A DNA stretch of 64,000 nt from Nocardia panacis (GTDB taxonomy: Bacteria; Actinomycetota; Actinomycetes; Mycobacteriales; Mycobacteriaceae): NCBI RefSeq assembly GCF_003598715.1, contig NZ_QZFU01000013.1, positions 180,692-244,691 of the forward strand, given 5' to 3'. Shown here piece by piece: positions 44,214 through 52,738 of this stretch. A model generated the notes under the pieces. The model was not told where the DNA came from. It worked only from the letters and a program-made list of their open reading frames with translations, and made no database searches. The position numbers and the translations under genes were made by a program. Position 1 is the stretch's first letter; each line of letters opens with the position of its first letter.

Positions 44214-45550
44214 CCACCAGCGCTTTCGACCTTTTCAGCATCGGCATCGGCCCCTCCAGTTCGCACACCGTCGGCCCGATGCGCGCCGCCCACCGCTTCA
44301 TCCGACAACTGACGAAACCACCCGCCCGGCTGCGCGTCGACCTCTACGGCTCCCTCGCCGCCACCGGCCGCGGCCACGGCACCGACGACGCCGTCCTGCT
44401 CGGCCTCGCGGGCCACGAACCCGAGACCATCGACCCGGACACCATCCCCACCCATCTCGCGCGGATCGTCACCGAGCACCGGCTGCGCCTGCCCACCGGC
44501 CACGACATCCCCTTCGACCCCGCCACCGACCTGCACTGGCATCCGCACACCACCCTGCCCACCCACCCAAACGCCCTCACCTGCCACGCCATCGCCGCCG
44601 ACGGCGCCACCACCGAACAGCACACCTACTACTCCATCGGCGGCGGCTTCGTCCACGACGGCACCCCACCCGCCGCCCCCGACGTCGCGGTCCCGCACCC
44701 CTTCCGCACCGCCGCCGAACTCCTCGAACACACCCGCGCCACCGGCCTGCCCATCAGCGCCGTCATGCGCGCCAACGAGCGCGCCCACCGCACCGACACC
44801 GCCATCGACGCCGGACTGCTCCACATCTGGCAGACGATGGCCGACTGCGTGCGCCGCGGCTGCGCCGGTGACGGCGTCCTCCCCGGCGGCCTGCAGGTGC
44901 CGCGCCGCGCCAAAGCCCTCCACGACAAGCTCCGCGCCGACACCCCCGAGGACCCTCTCGCCGCCATGGACTGGGTCAACCTCTACGCCTTGGCCGTCAA
45001 CGAGGAGAACGCCGCGGGCGGCCGCGTCGTCACCGCCCCCACCAACGGCGCGGCGGGCATCATCCCCGCCGTCCTGCACTACTACCGCCGCTTCGTCCCC
45101 GGCGCCGACGATCCGAGCACCATCCGCTTCCTGCTGACCGCCGCCGCCATCGGCTCCGTCCTCAAGGAGACCGGCTCCATCTCCGGCGCCGAGGTCGGCT
45201 GCCAGGGCGAGGTCGGCTCCGCCTGCGCCATGGCCGCCGCCGCCCTCACCGAAGTCCTCGGCGGCACCCCCGAACAGGTCGAGAACGCCGCCGAGATCGG
45301 CTTGGAACACCACCTCGGACTCACCTGCGACCCCATCGGGGGACTGGTGCAGATCCCCTGTATCGAACGCAACGCCGTCGCCGCCGTCCAGGCCATCACC
45401 TCCGCGCGAATCGCGCTGCGCGGCAACGGAACCCACATCGTCCCGCTCGACAGCGCGATCCGCACGCTGCGCGCCACCGGCGCGGACATGAGCGACAAGT
45501 ACAAGGAGACCAGCCGCGGCGGCCTCGCCGTCAACGTCATCGAATGCTGA
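44210..45550 (+). CDS. sdaA: L-serine ammonia-lyase
   Basis: A 446-aa single-chain, iron-sulfur L-serine dehydratase that turns serine into pyruvate and ammonia. The beta domain opens with [20 protein letters not shown]. The catalytic domain has the cluster Cys residues ([33 protein letters not shown]). GTG 44210 overlaps gcvH. In this operon, glycine broken down by the cleavage system and serine made from it by SHMT can both be drained to pyruvate. Confidence 0.95.
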   Translation: MTTSAFDLFSIGIGPSSSHTVGPMRAAHRFIRQLTKPPARLRVDLYGSLAATGRGHGTDDAVLLGLAGHEPETIDPDTIPTHLARIVTEHRLRLPTGHDIPFDPATDLHWHPHTTLPTHPNALTCHAIAADGATTEQHTYYSIGGGFVHDGTPPAAPDVAVPHPFRTAAELLEHTRATGLPISAVMRANERAHRTDTAIDAGLLHIWQTMADCVRRGCAGDGVLPGGLQVPRRAKALHDKLRADTPEDPLAAMDWVNLYALAVNEENAAGGRVVTAPTNGAAGIIPAVLHYYRRFVPGADDPSTIRFLLTAAAIGSVLKETGSISGAEVGCQGEVGSACAMAAAALTEVLGGTPEQVENAAEIGLEHHLGLTCDPIGGLVQIPCIERNAVAAVQAITSARIALRGNGTHIVPLDSAIRTLRATGADMSDKYKETSRGGLAVNVIEC

Positions 45551-45569
45551 ACCGAGCCGGGGGAGCGGC

Positions 45570-46856
45570 CTACACCTGCACCGGCTTGCGATGCAGGCCC
45601 TTGTAGTCGTAGAACTTCGTCACCACCGCGCCCAACACCAGCCCGATCGCCAACCCCAGCAACGTCATCCACAGCGCCCGACTCAACCCGGCCGCCCCGC
45701 TCGCATCGAAGAACAGGATCGACCGCAACCCCAGGAACACCTGATGCATCGGCTCGAACCCGGACAGCCACGCCACCCCGCGCGGCACCGCCTCCACCGG
45801 AATCGTGCCACCCGAGGACGGCAACCCCAACACGATGAACAGCACCAGATTCACCAGCAACCCGGCCGTCCCGAACGCCGCCACGATCGACAGCGCCGTC
45901 ACCCCGACCGCCACGATCGCCAACGTCGAATACAGGAACAGCGCCAACGGACGGTCGATCGGCATCCCCAACCAGCGCGCCACCCCCATATAGATGCCCG
46001 ACACCACCGGCGCCATCACCGCCATGATCGCCCACTTCATCAGCAGCGTCCGCAACCGGGAGATCGGCGCGCGCGGGAAATGCGCGTACCACGGACCGAA
46101 CTCGGTCGGCGCGAAACCCAGCGACGAATCCACCATGCTCGTGATGACCACCGCGCCCGTGAACCCGGCCAGCAACACCATCACCGTGTAGAAGAACGCC
46201 ACCAGACCACCGCCCGTGCCCGCGGGCAGCGGATGGTACGGCGTCACGACCACATCGATCGGCTTCGCCAGCAGCAACCGGCTCAACCCCACCAGTTCCT
46301 GCCCCTGCGTCTGCCCCTTCACCTGGTCGGTCAACTGCGCGCCGACCGTCTGATTCACCTTCGACAACGCCTGCCCGGTGATCGTCTGCACCAGCGACAC
46401 CGCGAACGACCCGGCGCGCGGATTGGTGTAGACGGTGATGATCGGCTGCTGCACATCACCCGGCACCACACTCGCCGTGGCGAAGATCCCCACCCGCTTG
46501 GTGAAATCCGCCGGGATCACGATCGCCCCGTACAGTTTGCCGTCCCCGAGTTCGCGCTGCGCCTGCCCGATCCCCATCGGCCGCAACGCCACCTTCTCCG
46601 CGGGCACCTGCTTGGTCAGGCCGTCGGCGATCTGCTCGCCGAGATTCGTCGGCTTCCCGCCGATCACATCCCCCTGATCCTGATCCACCAGCGCGATCGG
46701 GAATTCGTGCAGATGTTTCGCCGGATCCACCACATACGCCAGATACATTGTCGCCAGCAGCGACATCAGCAGCGCGATCACCACCATCGGCGCCAACCAC
46801 GCCTTCGCGGGCAACCGCCGCCCGCCCCCTTCGTTCCCGCTGTCCGCAGTCGTCAT
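45570..46856 (-). CDS. YhgE/Pip-like (DUF3533) membrane protein
   Basis: A 428-aa membrane protein. One N-terminal segment (LAPMVVIALLMSLLATMYLA) leads to an extracytoplasmic domain (EFPIALVDQDQGDVIGGKP, GDGKLYGAIVIPADFTKRVG). Five or six C-terminal membrane segments follow. This is the layout of ABC-2-like/SNG1 proteins thought to move lipids or drugs without an own ATPase. ATG 46856 was chosen where the family N-terminus begins. It converges with sdaA. Confidence 0.82.
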   Translation of the reverse strand: MTTADSGNEGGGRRLPAKAWLAPMVVIALLMSLLATMYLAYVVDPAKHLHEFPIALVDQDQGDVIGGKPTNLGEQIADGLTKQVPAEKVALRPMGIGQAQRELGDGKLYGAIVIPADFTKRVGIFATASVVPGDVQQPIITVYTNPRAGSFAVSLVQTITGQALSKVNQTVGAQLTDQVKGQTQGQELVGLSRLLLAKPIDVVVTPYHPLPAGTGGGLVAFFYTVMVLLAGFTGAVVITSMVDSSLGFAPTEFGPWYAHFPRAPISRLRTLLMKWAIMAVMAPVVSGIYMGVARWLGMPIDRPLALFLYSTLAIVAVGVTALSIVAAFGTAGLLVNLVLFIVLGLPSSGGTIPVEAVPRGVAWLSGFEPMHQVFLGLRSILFFDASGAAGLSRALWMTLLGLAIGLVLGAVVTKFYDYKGLHRKPVQV

Positions 46857-46990
46857 GGCCGCACCGTAATTCCTCCCCGGCCGAATCACCCACCCAACGC
46901 GCCCGCATGCACCCAACATCACTTCCTGCGCCGAATCAGAATGGATGTGACCCAGCCCCAAGGACTTCCCGCCAAATTGTCACGGTGACG

Positions 46991-47827
46991 CTATGAATTC
47001 GGGGAGTCGCCCACCATTCCGATCGTCTCCCGCAGGGCCGCCGCGAACTCCTCCGGCCGATTCCGGAAGGGCGAATGATAACCGGGGAATGTCTTCATCT
47101 CACAGCCGAGGAGCTCCGCGAGGATCGGCACGGTCCGTGCGTACTCGAGATCGGATCCGCGACTGCCCACGCCGACAGTCATGACGATCGGTATCCCGCT
47201 CTCGCGCAGCCGTTCGATATCGGGCGAGTACGAGATCATCGGCAGCAATTCGTGCTCGATGACATACGCGCCATACGCTTCGGCCTGCTGTCGCACCAGC
47301 TCTTTCGGCAGCGGCTGCCGGTCCGGATCTCCCATACGGTCGATCCACTTGATCAATGCCACGGTAGGGTCCGCGACGGATTCGGGCGTGCACAACTGAC
47401 GACAGAACCGCATCACCTCATCCGGATCCGGCAGCAACTCGAAGAATGGCGGCTCATGGGCGATAACCGCGGAAACCCGGTCCGGATGGCGCAGCGCCAA
47501 TTCGAAGGCGATCGACCCGCCCGCGCATGCCGAGAAGACGATCACCGACTCCTCGTTCGCCGCATCCAGGATGGCGATGATGTCGTCACACTGCTGGGCC
47601 ATGTCGAGATCGTGATCCGGTCGTCCGGTGCTGCGCAACGTTCCCCGGCGGTCGTAGGCGAGGAATCGGAAGTGCTCGCCGACCAGTGGGCCTGCCTTCC
47701 GGTACTCCGCCGCACCCCCCGCCACTCCACCGATCGCCAGAACGGCGGGGCCGCGCCCATACGACTCGAAAAATATCTCCGCACCGTCGCGGGCGACCGC
47801 GATCTCGGCACAGGCGGATATCGTCAC
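46991..47827 (-). CDS. Alpha/beta hydrolase with a Cys nucleophile
   Basis: A 278-aa hydrolase. The elbow reads VIVFSACAGGSIA, so the nucleophile position is Cys (codon TGC) instead of Ser, as in dienelactone-hydrolase-like enzymes. Other parts are normal (FLAYDRRGTLRSTG, final His in PGYHSPFRNRPEEF). It lies 39 bases downstream of the HAD/isocyanide-synthase-like gene on the same strand and is probably cotranscribed, so it may act on that enzyme's product. Confidence 0.82.
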   Translation of the reverse strand: MTISACAEIAVARDGAEIFFESYGRGPAVLAIGGVAGGAAEYRKAGPLVGEHFRFLAYDRRGTLRSTGRPDHDLDMAQQCDDIIAILDAANEESVIVFSACAGGSIAFELALRHPDRVSAVIAHEPPFFELLPDPDEVMRFCRQLCTPESVADPTVALIKWIDRMGDPDRQPLPKELVRQQAEAYGAYVIEHELLPMISYSPDIERLRESGIPIVMTVGVGSRGSDLEYARTVPILAELLGCEMKTFPGYHSPFRNRPEEFAAALRETIGMVGDSPNS

Positions 47828-47866
47828 TCTCGGAAACCTTTCTTGTTGTCTCGTCCGCGCGGATCG

Positions 47867-50752
47867 CTAGCGGCGGCGCAGCCGGATACCCGCGGCGAAC
47901 GACGAATCGAGTTGCGCACCATGTGCGCGATCCCGGACGTGCACAACGGGAGTGGGGACCATGAACCACGGTTGGCGGGCGCCGAGCATCGGGGCAAAGA
48001 CGGGAAGGAAACCCCGATCCGTCAACGAGATCGCGAAGTCGGTGGCAAGCATCCCGTGGTGATCGACCGCCGCGGTGCCCTGCCAGGGCAGCAGTTCGGA
48101 GCCACCGAGACCGGCGAACCCGCACCGGCCCGGCGGCGGGGTATTCACGGTGAGCCGCACCCGTGAGGAGAACATCCGTTCATAGCCCAGGGCACGATCG
48201 GCGGACGCCGCGGCCACGTAATGGACTGCGGCGTCAAGGGTTTGGCGCAGCACATCTCGACGCCCGGCCAACAGCTCCGAGGATGCCCCCTGGTCGGTCA
48301 CGTTGTAAATGTCGGAAAGGACCGCCACCGACCATTGCTGCCGGTCCACGCCCGCAGGCGCCTCCGTGGCGACCATATTGAGCATCGAGGTGATCACCGA
48401 GCGAACATCCAGAAGGGACAGGGTGTCATCGGCACTCTTCCGGTGCCATCCGCGCGACGGGTCGCGAGCCACGATCAGTTCGACAGTGCCGACCGGATCC
48501 GTCGCGATATCGAGCCCGGCGAACGCATCCCACAATCGGTCGCGATATCCGGCCTCGATACTGTCGCGCTGTTCGAGGATCCGCGGGCCGAGCCGGCGCG
48601 CGGCGACCTCGTCCATATCGCTGACATCGATGACCTCCGCCATACCGATCATGTGAACGTAGCGGCGTATGTGCTGCGAATACGCATGCACCAGAGCAGG
48701 CGGATTGCGCTGGAAGTGCAGGCCGTCGGTGAGAATGTGCACGCGGATGCCCGGCTCGTGGATCCGCCGCATCGCCTGCCACAGCTCACGCAACCGGATC
48801 AGGAACCCCAATTCGGCGAGATCGGGTAGCGGGCCGACCGCCTTGAGTCGATTGCGGCACTGCTTGATCGGCAATCCCGGCAGGACCATCGTGATCGGCT
48901 CACCCGCCGACACCGAACCCAGCATGTCGCGGACGGCGATCTCCAGCGGATAGGAAGAACTCGGTCCGCGGCAGAACTGGCGACGAGTCAGCATGTGGTG
49001 CAATCGCGTGACGGTGCGCATCGCCTCGTCGTCCACCGCGCGCAGTTGTCGGTGCAGATTGCGCTCCGCATGCGCGACGGCGGCTTCGGCCTCGCGATCG
49101 GCGACCGACATCAACTGCTCGATCAATGCCAGGGCGTCCGCCTCGGTCAACCGCACACCGTGCTCGGCGGCAATGGGATGGTTCGACAGATCCGCGAGCG
49201 GGAGCCGGTCGACGATACGCACATGCGACAAGGCAGGGACCGGTGGTTCGCCGGCTGGTTCGACCGGTCGGGGGAGCATCTCGAATCCGGCCACCACCGC
49301 CGCGCCGTCCCGCGGACGCTCGGCGCGCGCCCGATCGCTGGTGAACCCCGGCAGTTCCACCGCGATCTGGATCGCGTCGGGCGCTTCGACGGCCAACGCC
49401 TCGCGGTTGTCGGTCAAGTCGTCGAAGACGGCGACCACATACGGGTCGGTCAGCTTCCCGAGATTCTCCACTTTCAACTCGGGCGCCGACCGCTGATGGG
49501 AATCGGGTGTAGTGAGCACCCGCTGGGTGAGCAGGCCACCCGAATCGAGCACATGCCTCGTATGCGCTCGGGTGCGATCACGACGTGCGGTGTTGAAGAC
49601 AACCGCACCACCGTTGCGTTCGACCGCTCGGACGAACCGGACCAGTCCGGGGGTGAGCGAATCCGACCGCAGCCGCTCCCAAGGCAGGAAGCACGCGTAG
49701 TAGAAGTCCAGGTGCACCTCGGCCCAGTCCACCTCCGGATACCGTCGCCGCAGCCCGGTCAGCTCCAGGAAATGCTCCCACCCTGCCGCCGCGTAGCAGG
49801 GCAGTATCGGAAGGCTCTCCGGTGACGCGAGTTCGACGATCCCGTTCGGGGCGCCCGCCCGCACTCCGGCGACCTGCTGGGCGGCGGCGAGCACCCGTTC
49901 GTGCGGCACCATCGCACAGAAATCCAGGTCGATCAGCACGGTCGCGGGGGACAGGCCGGGATCGCGGCGGCGGGCCACCGCCCGCTCCGTGACCCGATCG
50001 AGGACCTGCCGCAGGACCGCGTCCTGCTCCGTGCTCACCGAATGCGCATGTCGTCCGAGATCGGTGCCGCGAAGCAGCTTTTCGGTCTCCGGGCGCAGAA
50101 AACGAAACTCGCCCTCGAAGAGGGTGTTCAGCTCGGCTGGTCCGACATGCTCCACCAGAGCGGCCGTCGAGCCGGGACTGCGGGGCAGCGACAGGCGCGC
50201 CGATTCCACTTGCCGAACCAGCCCGGACAACAGTTCACACAGCACCCGAACCCCGCGAGCGACCAGGGCCTGATTCGCTTTCTCGTCATCCGATGCCTCG
50301 GACAGCCTTCCGACTCCGGCCTGGTCACGCAGCACGACCCGACCGGTCAGGGCCAGATCGCTGGACAGCTCGACCGCGAGCGCTCCGTCCACCGCGACCA
50401 ATCCATACCGATCCAGCAGTGTGCGGAACACACGCACCAGCGGCAGGGCCACCCGGTCCATGACATGCGAATACGCCGACTGATCGAGTGCGGGACGGTG
50501 CTCCACCGTGTGCGACCACGGCACGGCATCCAGCGCCACCGCGAGAGTGCCGCCCGGATACGCGGGATGGCACGGCGAAGGCGAATCCGGGAACGTCGCG
50601 TCGAGCGCGCAATACAGACGCAGAACGGGATCAACCGACAGCAACCCACTCAACAAGTCATTCGCCGTGCCCGAAGGCAGTCGCGATGACGCAGCCTCGG
50701 TCTTCGCACCGGTGGGTGGCATCAAACAGGGCGACGACAAGAAATCGGACAT
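47867..50752 (-). CDS. HAD domain fused to a DIT1/PvcA-like isocyanide synthase domain
   Basis: A 961-aa fusion. Residues 1-270 are of unknown fold. Residues 271-480 look like a HAD hydrolase: motif I DLDFC (Asp275, Asp277), motif II FNTAR (Thr388), motif IV VAVFDDLTDN (Asp444, Asp445). Residues 600-940 resemble DIT1/PvcA isocyanide synthases (ITMVLPGLPIKQCRNRLKAV, GPLPDLAELGFLIRLREL, GIRVHILTDG). PvcA-type enzymes build an isonitrile from an amino acid and ribulose-5-phosphate. The HAD part could remove a phosphate, which is inference. No Fe/2OG partner follows, only the hydrolase. No NRPS gene is nearby. Confidence 0.7.
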   Translation of the reverse strand: MSDFLSSPCLMPPTGAKTEAASSRLPSGTANDLLSGLLSVDPVLRLYCALDATFPDSPSPCHPAYPGGTLAVALDAVPWSHTVEHRPALDQSAYSHVMDRVALPLVRVFRTLLDRYGLVAVDGALAVELSSDLALTGRVVLRDQAGVGRLSEASDDEKANQALVARGVRVLCELLSGLVRQVESARLSLPRSPGSTAALVEHVGPAELNTLFEGEFRFLRPETEKLLRGTDLGRHAHSVSTEQDAVLRQVLDRVTERAVARRRDPGLSPATVLIDLDFCAMVPHERVLAAAQQVAGVRAGAPNGIVELASPESLPILPCYAAAGWEHFLELTGLRRRYPEVDWAEVHLDFYYACFLPWERLRSDSLTPGLVRFVRAVERNGGAVVFNTARRDRTRAHTRHVLDSGGLLTQRVLTTPDSHQRSAPELKVENLGKLTDPYVVAVFDDLTDNREALAVEAPDAIQIAVELPGFTSDRARAERPRDGAAVVAGFEMLPRPVEPAGEPPVPALSHVRIVDRLPLADLSNHPIAAEHGVRLTEADALALIEQLMSVADREAEAAVAHAERNLHRQLRAVDDEAMRTVTRLHHMLTRRQFCRGPSSSYPLEIAVRDMLGSVSAGEPITMVLPGLPIKQCRNRLKAVGPLPDLAELGFLIRLRELWQAMRRIHEPGIRVHILTDGLHFQRNPPALVHAYSQHIRRYVHMIGMAEVIDVSDMDEVAARRLGPRILEQRDSIEAGYRDRLWDAFAGLDIATDPVGTVELIVARDPSRGWHRKSADDTLSLLDVRSVITSMLNMVATEAPAGVDRQQWSVAVLSDIYNVTDQGASSELLAGRRDVLRQTLDAAVHYVAAASADRALGYERMFSSRVRLTVNTPPPGRCGFAGLGGSELLPWQGTAAVDHHGMLATDFAISLTDRGFLPVFAPMLGARQPWFMVPTPVVHVRDRAHGAQLDSSFAAGIRLRRR

Positions 50753-52199
50753 GCGAAACTAAACCTCCTGTACCCCAGGGAAAGACGTCGAGCAGAACGT
50801 TGCCGAATTACAGGCGTGGCGGATCCGCCTGGCCCGCAAGAAATTCCGGGCCGCCAGCTATCTCGCCATGGCATTTCAGAGCCTGCTTCGTCGGCGTCGC
50901 GAACAGAAGCCGTCAACCGGATGAGACCGGCCGGGCCGCGAATTATGTTTATGCCGAACGGATTTCGAATCCTTCTCTCTGGCCGACACCGCCATCCTCA
51001 GGACAGATCGGCCGCACTCATACATCCACCGGGCGCACTTGCCCGACGTACTCGACTATTCAAAACCGACCAGTCCACTTGTTATGTTGTGAGACCAACA
51101 GAAAGCAAAACCTTGGGAAAGGCTCGAATCAGGCTGGAAGACAAGGGGTTTCGGCGATTATTCGGGGTTGACGCGACCGACCGAGGTGGCGATGATCACG
51201 GTTCCCTCGGGCTCCGAGTTTCGGAGGAGAGGCACAGCTGTCCGTGGCGGCCGCTTGTGGCGGCAGGTCGTCCGTCGCTGCTGCAGTTATTCGGTTATCG
51301 ATGCCCGATATCGCATATCGGCCGACAACAGTCCACGCGCCAACGTCGATGTCCGGAATCACGCGCTTTCTGGAGTCCACCTCAACATTGGGGCAATCGA
51401 TAGGCTAATCGAACGGCTATCCACAGTATTGCCAGCATTGAGAATGGCGCCGATCACAATACGGTTCGATCGAGTATATGGAATTCGTTCGAGGCAGCCG
51501 AAAAATTGGCGCGACCAGGGTCGAGCGACAGAGAAGGCCCGACGTTCTCACGAACCCACCGAACGAAGCTGCGAGGTAGGGTGCCGCGCGAGGTTTCGGG
51601 GACGCAGCGGAGAACCAGAAATCCGAAACGCCATCCAGTCACATACGGCGGGAATCCAACAACCATATTCGTCACAGTGACGTTACGTGACGGTGGCTTG
51701 AAACTCAGGGGAGTCGCACTACGGACATCGAGGACATCGAGGACATCGAGGACATCGAGGACATCGAGGACATCGAGGACATCGAGGACATCGAATCTAG
51801 CGTCAACCCAAGACAATTCGGCCGAACCGTAAAACTTCCACTCCGGGAGACCGGAAATATTTCGCAACGACAAAACCAGTCGAGGGGAGCACCTGAGGCC
51901 GGCCGACATCGAGTTCGATCTCGAGGCACGCGCGGAACATGGGGACCCGGCGGAGCCGGAATGCCGACCGAGCCCGAAACCATCTGCACGACACCGACAT
52001 TCATCAAGATCAACTTCTCGATACCCCGCCCGTTGGCGCGCCGATAATGCACACTATGTCAAGTAGACGAAATCAGGGCCTCCCCGCAACACGACCGTCG
52101 GTCGAGTGGAATCCGCGACAACACGGCAACCGCGACTCCCCGTCCCCGTAACGGCAACGATCTTTGGCAAATCCCCCGCAGCGCACGCAAGCTCGAAAG
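50753..52199. other. Long stretch without a clear gene
   Basis: About 1.4 kb, visibly richer in A/T than its surroundings. At 50786-50926 a plus-strand frame reads naturally (VAELQAWRIRLARKKFRAAS, then YLAMAFQSLLRRRREQK) but has no start codon, so it is probably a gene tail. A 9-bp tandem repeat lies at 51724-51795. Frames around it are not convincing. The promoter of the HAD/PvcA-like gene should lie at the left end. Confidence 0.5.
51724..51795. repeat. 9-bp tandem repeat, eight copies
   Basis: GACATCGAG repeated eight times; the last copy ends in A. Nine-base units keep every frame open: they read as Asp-Ile-Glu in one plus frame and Asp-Val-Leu on the minus strand. No solid gene spans it. 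It is likely to vary in copy number between strains. Confidence 0.9.
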
Positions 52200-52529
52200 A
52201 TGCAGTCCCACATGGTCAAAGTCGATGACGCCTCCTTCGCCGCGCAAGTCCTCGCCAGCGACAAACCCGTCCTGGTGAACTTCTGGGCCGTCTGGTGCGG
52301 GCCGTGCAAGCGGATGGCCCCCATTCTCGAGGAATTCGCCGCCGAGAACGCCCAGGTCACCGTCGCCAGGGTCAATATCGACGAAAACCCCATCACCACG
52401 GCACAATACGGCGTCATGGGCGTACCGACCACCATGCTCGTCACCTCGGGCAAGGAGATCGCCCGCATCACCGGAGCGGTCCCCAAATCCATGCTGCGCG
52501 ACAACCTCGTCGCCCGCATCCCCAAGTAG
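52200..52529 (+). CDS. trxA: Thioredoxin
   Basis: A 109-aa thioredoxin with the active site WAVWCGPCKRMAP, the cis-Pro in GVMGVPTTML and normal fold spacing. ATG 52200 is used; ATG 52212 (MVKVDDASF) is an equally plausible start and TTG 52164 is less likely. It reduces disulfides in the cytosol. It stands alone and is followed by a hairpin. Confidence 0.92.
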   Translation: MQSHMVKVDDASFAAQVLASDKPVLVNFWAVWCGPCKRMAPILEEFAAENAQVTVARVNIDENPITTAQYGVMGVPTTMLVTSGKEIARITGAVPKSMLRDNLVARIPK

Positions 52530-52535
52530 CCGACC

Positions 52536-52558
52536 GGTGCGGGCAAACCGCCCGCACC
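52536..52558 (+). terminator. Hairpin after thioredoxin
   Basis: GGTGCGGGC pairs perfectly with GCCCGCACC around AAACC, 6 bases after the stop. No T run follows. Confidence 0.6.
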
Positions 52559-52738
52559 CCCACCGCCGCCAAATAGTTGGAGCCCACCCAACCCCCGGCG
52601 CTACGATGAAAAGTTCGTCCAGCGCCGGGCGGCCTTCGCCCTTCGGAAATGCGCACCTGCGGAAATGCGTGACGCCAGGGCGATGAAGATCGCCTATTCT
52701 CGAAATAGGCCGGGAAATCTCCAGCAGAGCGAGCCGCG

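Noticed and set aside
50816..51403. A 195-aa plus-strand gene upstream of the tandem repeat
   Set aside because: Residue use is unnatural, with clusters of Arg, Pro and His, and there is no ribosome site.
51724..51795. Tandem repeat as a CRISPR array
   Set aside because: The units are 9 bases and directly adjacent, with no spacers and no cas genes nearby.
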